From DATAJX01 sp036261915 (GTDB lineage Bacteria; Pseudomonadota; Alphaproteobacteria; UBA2136; UBA6156), in the NCBI GenBank assembly GCA_036261915.1, contig DATAJX010000001.1, positions 99,142-163,141 on the forward strand: a stretch of DNA of 64,000 bases. Reading direction: 5' to 3'. The notes under the pieces are model-generated. The model saw only the letters and a list, made by a program, of their open reading frames with translations, was not told the DNA's origin and made no database searches. Both the position numbers and the translations under genes were made by a program. Of the stretch, positions 18,621-27,895 are shown piece after piece. Every line of letters starts with the position of its first letter. Positions within the stretch are counted from its first letter, which is position 1.

Positions 18621-18628
<8 letters not shown>
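17387..18628 (+). CDS. lolC: Lipoprotein-releasing system permease (LolC/LolE type)
   Basis: Encodes 413 residues. It forms the transmembrane part of the LolCDE ABC exporter that detaches lipoproteins from the inner membrane. Four membrane segments are visible: one near the N-terminus (GILLGVAALIIVMAVMSGF) and three after residue 270, with a periplasmic domain between. The cytosolic coupling segment ADIAILRTMGATRSHIRRIFLMNG and the end PAWRAAQLDPVELLRRG are typical. ATG 17387 begins the conserved FVARYARGRRGF region. Only one permease gene is present, as in alphaproteobacterial homodimeric Lol systems. Confidence 0.93.
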
Positions 18629-19298
<670 letters not shown>

Positions 19299-19344
19299 GC
19301 ATTTCCCGCCCCATATGAAAGGGGTTGATAACAGGGAGGCCTCA

Positions 19345-19542
19345 ATGGCCAACAATGTAACGTTTGATCACTATGCTCACGACGAAGACGAGCGCCCCTA
19401 CCGCGCCAAACGCCGCCGCAAAAGCGATTTCCGCCATGGCGGTGGCGCTTCGGTCCGCAAGGCCCAAAACCTCATCGCCCGCGAAGCGCTGCCCGAACGC
19501 GGCAGCCCCCAGTCTTCCTACAATCTACAGCGCCAGCGCTGA
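19345..19542 (+). CDS. Small basic protein of unknown function
   Basis: Encodes 65 residues beginning MANNVTFDHYAHDEDERPYRAKRRRKSDFRHGG; the first third is acidic and the remainder strongly basic. GGAGG lies 5 nt before ATG 19345, which favours this start over 19315. The composition is compatible with nucleic-acid binding, but no family is recognised. It sits between lolD and dnaE and is closed by its own strong terminator. Confidence 0.6.
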   Translation: MANNVTFDHYAHDEDERPYRAKRRRKSDFRHGGGASVRKAQNLIAREALPERGSPQSSYNLQRQR

Positions 19543-19546
19543 ACGA

Positions 19547-19578
19547 AACGGCCCGGAGATATCTCTCCGGGCCGTTTT
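19547..19578 (+). terminator. Strong intrinsic terminator before dnaE
   Basis: A perfect 13-bp stem (AACGGCCCGGAGA/TCTCCGGGCCGTT) with a TATC loop and a following T-run. Confidence 0.9.
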
Positions 19579-19644
19579 GTCTGGCCACCCCTCCAGCCGC
19601 AAAAAAGTGGAGAAAGATTAACCCTGTTTTACCGCGCCAAGCCC

Positions 19645-19673
19645 TTCAAGTCACGCCGCAAAAGGGCTACATT
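19645..19673 (+). promoter_or_regulatory. Predicted leaderless promoter of dnaE
   Basis: TTCAAG (19645-19650), a 17-bp spacer and TACATT (19668-19673), 6 nt before ATG. There is no Shine-Dalgarno. Confidence 0.45.
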
Positions 19674-19679
19674 ACGCCC

Positions 19680-22600
19680 ATGGCACCCGGCTTCATCCCC
19701 TTAACCGTCAAAACCAGCTTTTCGCTGCTGGAAGGGATGATCCAGCCCAAGCCGCTGGCCAAAACCGCCGCCAAACTGGGCTATCCGGCTATCGGAATTA
19801 CAGACATCGGCAACATGTTCGGCGCGGTCGAACTTTCCAAATACCTGCCCGAGCAGGGCGTGCAGCCCATCCTGGGCACCGAACTGCCCCTCTGGCTGCC
19901 CACCGCGCCGGGCAAGCAGCGGCAGGCGGGTTACGTTAGCCTGCTGGTGCAAAACCACACGGGCTGGCAAAACCTGTGCAAACTCATTTCCATCGCGCAG
20001 GCCGCCAAACTTACCGAAGGCCGCGACGGCCTCGATATGTCCCAACTGCTCGAGTTCAACGCGGGCCTCATCCTGCTCTCCGGCCCTTATCATCGCGGCG
20101 CGGCCGATATGTGGCGCCAGCAGGGCACGCTGCTCGAAAACCTGACCACGCTGCAACAAATTTTCGGCGACAGACTCTACGTGCAGCTCGAACGCCACGG
20201 CTCGGCGAACGAAACCGAGATCGAAAGCGCCCTGTGCGCCGCCGCAACTCAATTACAACTGCCGCTGGTCGCCACCAACGATGTCCGCTTCTTCGAGCCG
20301 TCGCAGCAAACCGCATGCGAAGTGCTGCTCTCCATCGGCGACAGTACCACTATGGCCGACCCCAACCGCCGCAAGCTCACGCCCAACCACCGCCTGCGCA
20401 CCCCGGCCGAAATGATGGAACTGTTCGCCGATAAACCTTCGGCGCTGGCCAACACCGTGCACATCGCCAAACGCTGCGCCTTCCTGCTGCAGCAGGTCAG
20501 CGTCAAAAAAATGTATATGCCCAAGTGGATATTCTCCGAGGGCGAAGAGGTCTCGCAAACCATCCGGCGCGAGGCTGAAAAAGGCCTGCAAAAACGTCTG
20601 GTCGAAGAAGTGCTGCCGCTGTGCGACAGTTCCGAGGCCGAAGAAGCCGCCGCGCAAAAATATAAAGCGCGCCTCGAATATGAACTCGAAACCCTCATCA
20701 CCATGGGGTTCGAAGGCTACTTCCTCATCACGTCCGATTTCATCCGCTGGGCCAAAGGGCAGGGCATCCCGGTTGGCCCGGGCCGTGGGTCGGGTGCCGG
20801 TAGCCTGGTGGCCTGGAGCCTGCAGATCACCGACCTCGATCCCATCCGCTGGAACCTCTACTTCGAACGCTTCCTCAACCCCGACCGCGTCAGCCTGCCC
20901 GATTTCGATATCGATTTCTGCCAGGATCGGCGCGAAGAGGTCATCGCCTACGTGCGCCAGCGCTTCGGCGCCGACAGGGTCGCGCAGATCATCACTTTCG
21001 GTACGCTCAAGGCCCGTGCCTGCATTCGCGACGTCGGCCGCGTGCTCGGCCTCGGCTACAATTTCTGCGGCGAGGTCGCCAAGTTCATCCCCGAAGGCGC
21101 CAACCCGCCCGACCTGCCCACCGTGCTGAAAACCGACGAACGCCTGCGCGCCCGGTATGATGAGGAAGAGGACGTCAAAACCCTGCTCGATACCTCCATG
21201 CAGCTTGAAGGCTGCTACCGCCACGCCAGCACCCACGCCGCCGGTATCCACATTGTGGATCGCCCCATCACCGACGTCGCGCCGCTCTACGTCGATCCGC
21301 GCGCCAGCCTGCCGGCAACAGCATTCACGTGGGACGACGCCGAAAAAGCCGGGCTGGTGAAGTTCGACTTCCTCGGCCTCAAAACGCTCAGCGTCATCCG
21401 GCTGGCGCAAAACATGGTGCAGGCTTCGCACAAGCCCGATTTCGACATCATGAAAATTTCGCTGTCCGATCAAACCCCGTTCGACATGCTCAAAAAGGGC
21501 CAGACCCTCGGCGTGTTCCAGATCGAAGGCGCGGGCATGACCGAACTCACCCGCAAAATGCAGGCCGACGACCTCGAAGCCTTGAGCGCGCTCATCGCCC
21601 TCTACCGCCCGGGCCCCATGGAATGGATCCCGCAGTACATCAACGTGCGGCTGGGGAAGGAAGAACCGGTCTACCCGCACCCGCTGCTGAAGGACACGCT
21701 CGAAGTTACCTTCGGCATCGCCGTGTACCAAGAGCAGGTGATGCAAATGGCTCGCGTGCTGGCAGGCTACACGCTGGCGGGCGCCGACCTGTTGCGCCGC
21801 GCCATGGGTAAAAAGCAACCCGAGGAGATGGCGAAAGAACGCACCAAGTTCGTCACCGGCGCGGCCGTCACAAACGGCATCGAAGAGGCCATGGCCAACA
21901 GCATTTTCGACCAGATGAGCGCTTTCGCAGGCTACGGTTTCAACAAGGCGCACAGCATGGCCTACGCGCTTATCTCGTACCAAACCGCGTGGCTCAAGGC
22001 CAACTACCCGCTCGAGTTCATGGCCAGCACCATGACGTACGATCGCGGCGATACCGATAAAATTTTGCGCTACAAGCAAGAGCTCGGCCGTATGGGCTAT
22101 AAGCTGCTGCCGGTTAGCATCAACAAAAGCGGCGTGTTCTTCGAAGTGCAGGAAGGCAACCTGCGCCACGGCCTGGCGGCATTAAAGGGCGCGGGCGAAG
22201 AAGCCATGCGCCGCGTGGTGGCCGAGCGCGCCAAAAACGGCCCCTACAAAAACATGTGGGATCTCGTCAGCCGCAACGATCCCCACACCCTCAACCGCCG
22301 CCAGTTCGAAGTGCTGGCCAAGGCGGGCGCATTCGATGACTTCGAGTCCAACCGCGGCATGGTCATGGCCAACCTCGATATTTACCAGAACTACGGCAGC
22401 GCCTGCCTCGAGCAACGCGAAAGCGGCCAAACCGACATGTTCGGCGGCAGCGGCGGAACGCCGAGCGCCGACCCCTACAAGCAAAGCCTGCAACCGCCAC
22501 TGCAACTCGACGTCCTGCAAAAACTGGCGTTCGAACAGGAAGCTATCGGCTTCTACCTCTCCGCCCACCCGCTCGATTCCTGCCAGAAGGAACTCGCCCG

Positions 22601-23123
22601 CCTGCACAGCTACAAACAGCTGTCCGAGATCGAAGAGTTCGGCGCGGCAGGCGGCGGCGCAGCTACGGTGGCGGGTATCGTGCTCAGCCTGCGCGAGGTC
22701 AAAACCAAAGCAGGCGCGCGCATGGCCGTGGTCACGCTGTCCGACCCCACCGGCCAGGCCGAGGTCGCCATCTTCCCCGAAGCCTACGCCGCGCAAGGGC
22801 ACCTGGTGCGCGAAGGCAGCAGCACCGTCATCACCATCAAGGTCAGTCAGGACGGCGAACGCCTTCGCATCTTCGCCGAACGCATCCGCGCGCTCGAAGA
22901 CGCGCTGTCCGAACGCTCCGAGCTCCTCATCACGCTGGCCGACGCCAATCAAACCATCCGGGTGCAGGATATGTTGCGCCAGGCCGGGCAGGGGGGCACC
23001 ACGGTCAAGCTGAACGTGCCCACCGGGCAAGGCCGCGCCACGGTGCGCCTGCCGGGCGGCTTCCGTATCAAGCCGGGCCTGCTGGCCAACCTGCAGGGCC
23101 TTTCAGGCGTTTCTGTCCAATAA
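19680..23123 (+). CDS. dnaE: DNA polymerase III subunit alpha
   Basis: Encodes 1147 residues, the replicative polymerase. The catalytic aspartates are in LPDFDIDFCQDRREEV, and the palm motif GPGRGSGAGSLVAW, the GRHASTHAAG-type block (YRHASTHAAGIHIV) and the C-terminal OB domain are present. The N-terminal PHP domain has lost metal ligands: the usual HSxxSLLEG start reads TSFSLLEG and ITDHGNMFG reads ITDIGNMFG. PHP is therefore probably structural only, and proofreading would depend on a separate epsilon subunit. Confidence 0.98.
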   Translation: MAPGFIPLTVKTSFSLLEGMIQPKPLAKTAAKLGYPAIGITDIGNMFGAVELSKYLPEQGVQPILGTELPLWLPTAPGKQRQAGYVSLLVQNHTGWQNLCKLISIAQAAKLTEGRDGLDMSQLLEFNAGLILLSGPYHRGAADMWRQQGTLLENLTTLQQIFGDRLYVQLERHGSANETEIESALCAAATQLQLPLVATNDVRFFEPSQQTACEVLLSIGDSTTMADPNRRKLTPNHRLRTPAEMMELFADKPSALANTVHIAKRCAFLLQQVSVKKMYMPKWIFSEGEEVSQTIRREAEKGLQKRLVEEVLPLCDSSEAEEAAAQKYKARLEYELETLITMGFEGYFLITSDFIRWAKGQGIPVGPGRGSGAGSLVAWSLQITDLDPIRWNLYFERFLNPDRVSLPDFDIDFCQDRREEVIAYVRQRFGADRVAQIITFGTLKARACIRDVGRVLGLGYNFCGEVAKFIPEGANPPDLPTVLKTDERLRARYDEEEDVKTLLDTSMQLEGCYRHASTHAAGIHIVDRPITDVAPLYVDPRASLPATAFTWDDAEKAGLVKFDFLGLKTLSVIRLAQNMVQASHKPDFDIMKISLSDQTPFDMLKKGQTLGVFQIEGAGMTELTRKMQADDLEALSALIALYRPGPMEWIPQYINVRLGKEEPVYPHPLLKDTLEVTFGIAVYQEQVMQMARVLAGYTLAGADLLRRAMGKKQPEEMAKERTKFVTGAAVTNGIEEAMANSIFDQMSAFAGYGFNKAHSMAYALISYQTAWLKANYPLEFMASTMTYDRGDTDKILRYKQELGRMGYKLLPVSINKSGVFFEVQEGNLRHGLAALKGAGEEAMRRVVAERAKNGPYKNMWDLVSRNDPHTLNRRQFEVLAKAGAFDDFESNRGMVMANLDIYQNYGSACLEQRESGQTDMFGGSGGTPSADPYKQSLQPPLQLDVLQKLAFEQEAIGFYLSAHPLDSCQKELARLHSYKQLSEIEEFGAAGGGAATVAGIVLSLREVKTKAGARMAVVTLSDPTGQAEVAIFPEAYAAQGHLVREGSSTVITIKVSQDGERLRIFAERIRALEDALSERSELLITLADANQTIRVQDMLRQAGQGGTTVKLNVPTGQGRATVRLPGGFRIKPGLLANLQGLSGVSVQ

Positions 23124-23149
23124 AAAACAGCCCCCGCGGGGGCTGTTTT
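23124..23149. terminator. Terminator after dnaE
   Basis: A near-perfect palindrome of AAAACAGCCCCC and GGGGGCTGTTTT arms around GC. It serves dnaE and the convergent gene at 23160. Confidence 0.85.
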
Positions 23150-23159
23150 GTCGTCACGC

Positions 23160-23477
23160 CTATTTTATCCAGATCGTATTCGCCGCCGCCGCAGGCCCGT
23201 CCACTTCCTCAATAGTCACGCCCTTCGGGTTCTTGGTGGCCAGCAGGTCGCGCAGCACTTCCAACCGGCCGGTGGCCAGTTCGCGTTGCGTGGCGGGCAG
23301 GCGTACTTCAAAGGTGCCCTGGCCTTTCTGCGCGGCGGCCAGAAGGGGCTTCATCGGGGCGTTGTCGGCGGGGGCCAGCCATTTGTTGGCGCCACGGTAG
23401 GTCAGCACCATGCCGTCATCGGCCTGCGCGCTCAAGGCGAACATACCGGCCAGTAAAATAAACCGGTATTTCATCAT
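23160..23477 (-). CDS. Small periplasmic protein downstream of ppiD
   Basis: Encodes 105 residues. The signal peptide ends near LSAQA. The mature part contains FEVRLPATQRELATGRLEVLRDLL and ends GPAAAANTIWIK. That pattern vaguely recalls the helix-strand end of small OmpA-like or secretin-associated domains, but I cannot assign it. ATG 23477 directly follows the ppiD TAG, so it is translationally linked to ppiD and may take part in envelope protein folding. Confidence 0.6.
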   Translation of the reverse strand: MMKYRFILLAGMFALSAQADDGMVLTYRGANKWLAPADNAPMKPLLAAAQKGQGTFEVRLPATQRELATGRLEVLRDLLATKNPKGVTIEEVDGPAAAANTIWIK

Positions 23478-25367
23478 CTATTGCTCCACCGTGTTCGGTG
23501 TCGTCCCGAACACCCCATCCAGCCGCTGCTTGTTCAGCTTCACGCGGCTCTGGCGGGTCAGGTAATCAATCAGCATGGTCTCGGTCTGGGCCTGCAACTG
23601 CTGGGTATAGGCATTGGCGGTGTTGTTGGCTTCTTCCTGCGTGGGGTCGGCTAACTGGCGGCCGGTCACCTGCACCAGGCGCATTTCATCACCTACCTGC
23701 AGCGGCACATCCAGCACGCCGTTCACGGGCAACGAAAGCACGTCGCCGCGCTTGTCCTTCAGCCAGTCGGGCGCGGGGTTGGCAGGTCCCATGGTCAGAC
23801 TGCTCATGGTGGCATTGTGCACATTCAAATTGCGGGCAACCTGCTCAAGCCCGCCGCTGCCCGGCTTGCGGGCGGCGGTCAGCACGTTCTGGGCGGCATT
23901 CAAAAGCCCGGCCTGCTGCTGGGCCTGCTTGGCGGCTTTCAGCACGTTGTCTTTTATCTGGGCCAGAGGGCGCTGGCTGGCCGCCTGCACCTTGGTCACC
24001 TGCACATAGGCAAGGCCGTTGCGGGGCAGGTTGATGGGCTCGCTCACGTCGCCTTCACCGGTCTTGAAAGCCACGGCCATAATATTGCTGTCCGGGTGTT
24101 CGGCACCGGGCTCGATCAGGCTGTAGCGCTGCAGCTTCAAGCCTTTCTGGCCGGCGATCTTGTCCAGCGTGTCGCCGGCGGCAACGGCGTCGGCAATCTG
24201 GTTGGCCAGGTCAACCATGGTCTGGTCGGCCAGTTGGCGGCGCAGGGCGTCGGCGATCTTGTCCTTCACGGCACTCAATGGTTGCTGGTGCGGCGGCTCA
24301 ATGCTTTCCACGCCAATAATGTGCCAGCCGAAGGGGCTCTTCACCGGCGCACTGATCTCGCCCACCTTCAGGCCAAAGGCCACGTCGCCAAAAGTGGCCA
24401 CAACGTCCTTCTTGGCAATCAGGCCAAGGTCGCCGCCGCTGCTCTTGCTGCCCGGGTCAAGGGTGTGTTCGCGGGCGGCCTTCTCAAGGTCTTTCAGGTT
24501 CTTGATCTCACCGGCCATGCGCTTGGCCACCACTTCGCTGTTCACCAGCACGTGGCGCACGCGGCGCTGCTCGGGCAAGGCGTACTCGGCCTTGTGCAGG
24601 TTATAGTCCTTTTCCACCTGCTCGTCGGTCACGGTCAGGCTCTTGGCCAACTCGGCGCTGTCCAGCACCAGCACGTTAAAGCTGCGCTTTTCGGCAATGG
24701 TGCCAAGGCTGGGGTTGGCCTTGTAAAACTGCTCAAGGTCGTTGTCGGTAATGGCCGGGGGCGTCGGCAGGCTGGCCGGGCCGATGGCCAGCACATTCAA
24801 CGTCAGGGTCGAGTGCACCAGCGCGCTCAGCGGACGCACGGCGGCAGCGGTGGGGCTGGGGGTGGCCACCAGTTCGCTCAACAACCGCACGCTCAGGTCC
24901 TTGCCCATCTCGTGCTCAAATTCGCTGGTGCTCATGCCGTTGCTGGCCAGGCTTTGCTGGTAGCGGCTCAGGTTGAAAACCCCGTTCTGATGAAAATTCG
25001 GAATGGCCGAGATCTCATCACGCAACTGGGCGGTGGCGGGTATCAGCGCAAGGTCGCGGGCGGTGTGGCGCAGCACAAGGCGGTGCACCAGGTCGTTCAC
25101 CACACTGGGGCCAATGTTCATTTGCGCCAGCAGGGCAGGGGGCACGGGCTGGCCGCCCAGCATCTGCTGAACACGCTTCAGGCTCTGGTCGTAGGCGCGC
25201 TGGGCCTGGCCCACGCTCACGCCTTCGCCGTCAACGCTCAAGGCTTCGTTGCCCAGCTGGTTGGTTAAATATTCCCCGACGCCCCAGGCGCCAAAGCTCA
25301 TGGCCAAAACCACCAGCATCACCTTGGCCGGCTTGGTTTCCCCTAACTTCCTGAAAAAATGCAGCAT
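23478..25367 (-). CDS. ppiD: Periplasmic folding chaperone / peptidyl-prolyl isomerase PpiD
   Basis: Encodes 629 residues. One N-terminal membrane anchor (about 17-35) is followed by a SurA-N-like chaperone domain (LSVDGEGVSVGQAQRAYDQSL) and a parvulin domain around residue 270 with RRVRHVLVN, SKSSGGDLGLIAKKDVV and SPFGWHIIGVESIE. The C-terminus is helical and unlike the catalytic core. It acts at the periplasmic face of Sec. ATG 25367 is chosen because it starts the anchor and has a promoter directly upstream. Confidence 0.92.
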   Translation of the reverse strand: MLHFFRKLGETKPAKVMLVVLAMSFGAWGVGEYLTNQLGNEALSVDGEGVSVGQAQRAYDQSLKRVQQMLGGQPVPPALLAQMNIGPSVVNDLVHRLVLRHTARDLALIPATAQLRDEISAIPNFHQNGVFNLSRYQQSLASNGMSTSEFEHEMGKDLSVRLLSELVATPSPTAAAVRPLSALVHSTLTLNVLAIGPASLPTPPAITDNDLEQFYKANPSLGTIAEKRSFNVLVLDSAELAKSLTVTDEQVEKDYNLHKAEYALPEQRRVRHVLVNSEVVAKRMAGEIKNLKDLEKAAREHTLDPGSKSSGGDLGLIAKKDVVATFGDVAFGLKVGEISAPVKSPFGWHIIGVESIEPPHQQPLSAVKDKIADALRRQLADQTMVDLANQIADAVAAGDTLDKIAGQKGLKLQRYSLIEPGAEHPDSNIMAVAFKTGEGDVSEPINLPRNGLAYVQVTKVQAASQRPLAQIKDNVLKAAKQAQQQAGLLNAAQNVLTAARKPGSGGLEQVARNLNVHNATMSSLTMGPANPAPDWLKDKRGDVLSLPVNGVLDVPLQVGDEMRLVQVTGRQLADPTQEEANNTANAYTQQLQAQTETMLIDYLTRQSRVKLNKQRLDGVFGTTPNTVEQ

Positions 25368-25373
25368 GGGCGC

Positions 25374-25402
25374 TATATATAGCGTAACGGGCAAGGCGTA
25401 AA
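25374..25402 (-). promoter_or_regulatory. Predicted leaderless promoter of ppiD
   Basis: On the minus strand TTTACG, a 17-bp spacer and TATATA, ending 6 nt before the ppiD ATG. Confidence 0.55.
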
Positions 25403-25503
25403 GGCAAGCGCCTCACAACGGTGCCACTCCAAAGTGCGTACAATTGCATTTGCTTTAAGCTTTATGCTTTACGCGGCGCGCCGCTTCATTTAAACACCCC
25501 TGC

Positions 25504-25872
25504 ATGACACCCATCCTGCTTCTGGTTAATGCCCTGGTCGCCATCCTCATGGTCATCCTCATTCTTCTGCAGCGGAACGATCCCGCCGCGGGCGGCATGT
25601 TCGGCGGCACGGGCGGGGGCAGCCAGCCGGTGGTGCGCAATCCGCTCGCCAGGCCCACGGCGTTCCTGGCGGCTGTGTTCCTCATCAACTGCATTACCAT
25701 CGCCTATCTCACCAAGGGTCACGAAAACGCCAGCACCATCATGCACGCCGAACAGGCAGGCGAACTCACCGGCGTTTCAAATACCATCCCCGACCTCCCG
25801 GCCCCGCAGGTGCCCGGTGTGTCGTCAACCGTATCGGTCAGCGCCAGCGCGGTGGTAAGCCCCACTAAATAA
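25504..25872 (+). CDS. secG: Preprotein translocase subunit SecG
   Basis: Encodes 122 residues. It has two transmembrane helices (about 5-22 and 52-70) around a Gly-rich loop, RNDPAAGGMFGGTGGGSQ, typical of SecG, then an extended C-terminal tail rich in Val/Ser/Pro. It assists SecYEG translocation. Its TAA shares one base with the pyrG ATG (TAATG). The secG-pyrG order is common in alphaproteobacteria. Confidence 0.93.
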   Translation: MTPILLLVNALVAILMVILILLQRNDPAAGGMFGGTGGGSQPVVRNPLARPTAFLAAVFLINCITIAYLTKGHENASTIMHAEQAGELTGVSNTIPDLPAPQVPGVSSTVSVSASAVVSPTK

Positions 25873-27581
25873 TGCGCGACGTTTCCGCCCCCATCGCCAA
25901 ACCCGCCAAACCCGGCCTTAAAAAACTCCCCTCTACCAAATTCATCTTCGTCACCGGCGGGGTCATGAGCTCGCTGGGCAAAGGCCTCACCGCCAGCGCA
26001 CTCGGCGCGGTGCTGCAGGCGCGGGGCTTCTCGGTCATCCAGCAAAAGCTCGACCCCTACCTCAACGTCGATCCCGGCACCATGTCGCCCTTCCAGCACG
26101 GCGAGGTCTACGTCACCGCCGACGGCTGCGAAACCGACCTCGACCTCGGCCACTACGAACGCTTCACCGGCGTGCCCACCGGGCAATATTCCAATACCAC
26201 CAGCGGGCAGATATACTGGCGCATCCTCAGCAAAGAGCGCCGCGGTGACTACCTCGGCAAAACCGTGCAGGTCGTCCCGCACGTCACGGGCGAAGTAAAA
26301 AACTTCGTCAAACTGCTCGACGGCGCGGCCGACTTCGCGCTCATCGAGATCGGCGGCACGGTGGGCGATATCGAAGGCCGCGCCTTCATCGAAGCCATCC
26401 GCGAATTCGGGCTCGAAAAAGGCGAGGCCAACACCCTCTACATGCACCTTACCTACGCGCCTTATTTACGGGTGGTGGGCGAGATCAAAACCAAGCCTAC
26501 GCAAAACGCGGTGCGCGAACTGCTCGAAATGGGCATCAAGGCCAACGTGGTGGTGGTGCGGGCCGAAGTCACCGTGCCCGACAACGAACTGAAAAAAATA
26601 GCCATGTTTGCGGGCCTCAAGCCCAGCCATGTGGTCAGCTGCCCCGATAGCCCCACCATTTACAGCGTGCCGCTCACCCTGCATGCCAACGGGCTCGATG
26701 CCGCCGTGCTCGACCACTTCGGCCTCAAGGCGCCCAAGCCCAACATGGCGCGCTGGCAGCACATCGCAGGCACCATCATGCAGCCGCCGCGCAAGGTTAA
26801 GATCGCGGTGGTCGGCAAATACGTCCAGCTGGGCGATGCTTATATTTCACTCAACGAAGCCCTCCTGCACGGCGGTTTCGCGCACGACGCCAAGGTCGAG
26901 ATCGACTTCGTCGACAGCGAAGCGCTCGAAAAACTGTCCGAAAAAGAAGTCGCCAAACGCCTCTCCGGCGCAGCAGGCATCCTCGTCCCCGGCGGCTTCG
27001 GCTATCGCGGCACCGAAGGCAAGATCCGTGCCATCGCCTACGCGCGCAAAAACAACGTGCCGTTCTTCGGCATCTGCCTCGGGCTGCAAATGGCCATCGT
27101 CGAGGTCGCGCGCAACGCGGCCAAACTGGCGGGTGCCGGCAGCACCGAATTCGCCACCGACATGGGCAAGGCACTCAAACACCCCGTCATCAGCCTCATG
27201 ACTGAATGGGATGCCGGCAAGGTGAAGCGTACCGACAAAGAAAACATGGGCGGCACCCTGCGCCTCGGCAACTATCCCTGCAAACTGGGCAAGGGCACGC
27301 TGGCCAACAAACTGTACAAGGCCGACAAGATCACCGAGCGCCACCGCCACCGCTACGAGTTCAACCCCACCTACCGCAAACAGCTCGAAGCCGCAGGCCT
27401 CATCTTCTCCGGCACCAGCCCCACCGATCCCGACCTGGTCGAGATCGTCGAACTCGACGCCAAAAAATCCGGCCATCCCTTCTTCATCGCCTGCCAGTTC
27501 CACCCCGAATTCCAAAGCCAGCCGCTCGCCCCCCACGCGCTGTTCGCGGGCTTCGTGGGGGCATCGCTCAAGCGCAAATAA
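25872..27581 (+). CDS. pyrG: CTP synthase
   Basis: Encodes 569 residues and aminates UTP to CTP. The N-terminal synthase domain starts KFIFVTGGVMSSLGKGLTASALG with the P-loop, followed by DPYLNVDPGTMSPFQHGEVYVT and DLDLGHYERF. The C-terminal class I glutamine amidotransferase has GGFGYRGTEGK, the nucleophile in PFFGICLGLQMA and the His-Glu pair in QFHPEF. Normal length, with a 20-residue N-terminal extension. Confidence 0.98.
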   Translation: MRDVSAPIAKPAKPGLKKLPSTKFIFVTGGVMSSLGKGLTASALGAVLQARGFSVIQQKLDPYLNVDPGTMSPFQHGEVYVTADGCETDLDLGHYERFTGVPTGQYSNTTSGQIYWRILSKERRGDYLGKTVQVVPHVTGEVKNFVKLLDGAADFALIEIGGTVGDIEGRAFIEAIREFGLEKGEANTLYMHLTYAPYLRVVGEIKTKPTQNAVRELLEMGIKANVVVVRAEVTVPDNELKKIAMFAGLKPSHVVSCPDSPTIYSVPLTLHANGLDAAVLDHFGLKAPKPNMARWQHIAGTIMQPPRKVKIAVVGKYVQLGDAYISLNEALLHGGFAHDAKVEIDFVDSEALEKLSEKEVAKRLSGAAGILVPGGFGYRGTEGKIRAIAYARKNNVPFFGICLGLQMAIVEVARNAAKLAGAGSTEFATDMGKALKHPVISLMTEWDAGKVKRTDKENMGGTLRLGNYPCKLGKGTLANKLYKADKITERHRHRYEFNPTYRKQLEAAGLIFSGTSPTDPDLVEIVELDAKKSGHPFFIACQFHPEFQSQPLAPHALFAGFVGASLKRK

Positions 27582-27582
27582 A

Positions 27583-27608
27583 AAAAGCCGTCCCGAAGGA
27601 CGGCTTTT
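27583..27608. terminator. Terminator after pyrG
   Basis: An 11-bp stem (AAAAGCCGTCC/GGACGGCTTTT) with a 4-nt loop, bidirectional with the small gene ending at 27612. Confidence 0.85.
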
Positions 27609-27611
27609 CAT

Positions 27612-27782
27612 TTAGCTGAACAGGTTCACAACCCACATGAACCACGAGTTCGGGGCGGGGCGGATGCCGAACGCAACGGCGATCACCGTCACCAGCACCG
27701 CCAAAAATATAAAGCGGCACCACATCGAATTGGAAAGTATCGGCCTTGGCTTGCGGGGCCGGTCGTCATCATCAAACGTCAT
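27612..27782 (-). CDS. Single-span membrane microprotein
   Basis: Encodes 56 residues. An acidic/basic N-terminus (MTFDDDDRPRKPRP) is followed by one hydrophobic helix (FIFLAVLVTVIAVAFGI) and a short Trp-rich end. GGAG lies 7 nt before ATG 27782, and the shared terminator is just downstream, so it looks like a real gene. Function unknown. Confidence 0.6.
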   Translation of the reverse strand: MTFDDDDRPRKPRPILSNSMWCRFIFLAVLVTVIAVAFGIRPAPNSWFMWVVNLFS

Positions 27783-27849
27783 GGAATGTCTCCAGTGAGG
27801 GGAACTTACCTCTCATATGGGGCCAAAACCGGCAATTTCAACCGCAGCC

Positions 27850-27882
27850 GTCATCCTCGCGCCTCTTTGCGCGGGGATCCAC
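27850..27882. repeat. Palindromic REP-like element, copy 1
   Basis: A 33-bp element with GTCATCCTCGCGC on the left and GCGGGGATCCAC on the right, forming an imperfect hairpin. An equal-length copy with a different loop lies at 49344-49376. Confidence 0.7.
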
Positions 27883-27895
27883 ACTTATTCTTATC

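Noticed and set aside
20253..22169. Long open frame on the minus strand opposite dnaE, and similar long frames opposite ftsH, glmM, gltA and the Lap genes
   Set aside because: High GC gives long antisense open frames. Their translations are low-complexity Arg/Ala/His/Gly-rich, lack domains and start signals, and overlap well-identified genes entirely.
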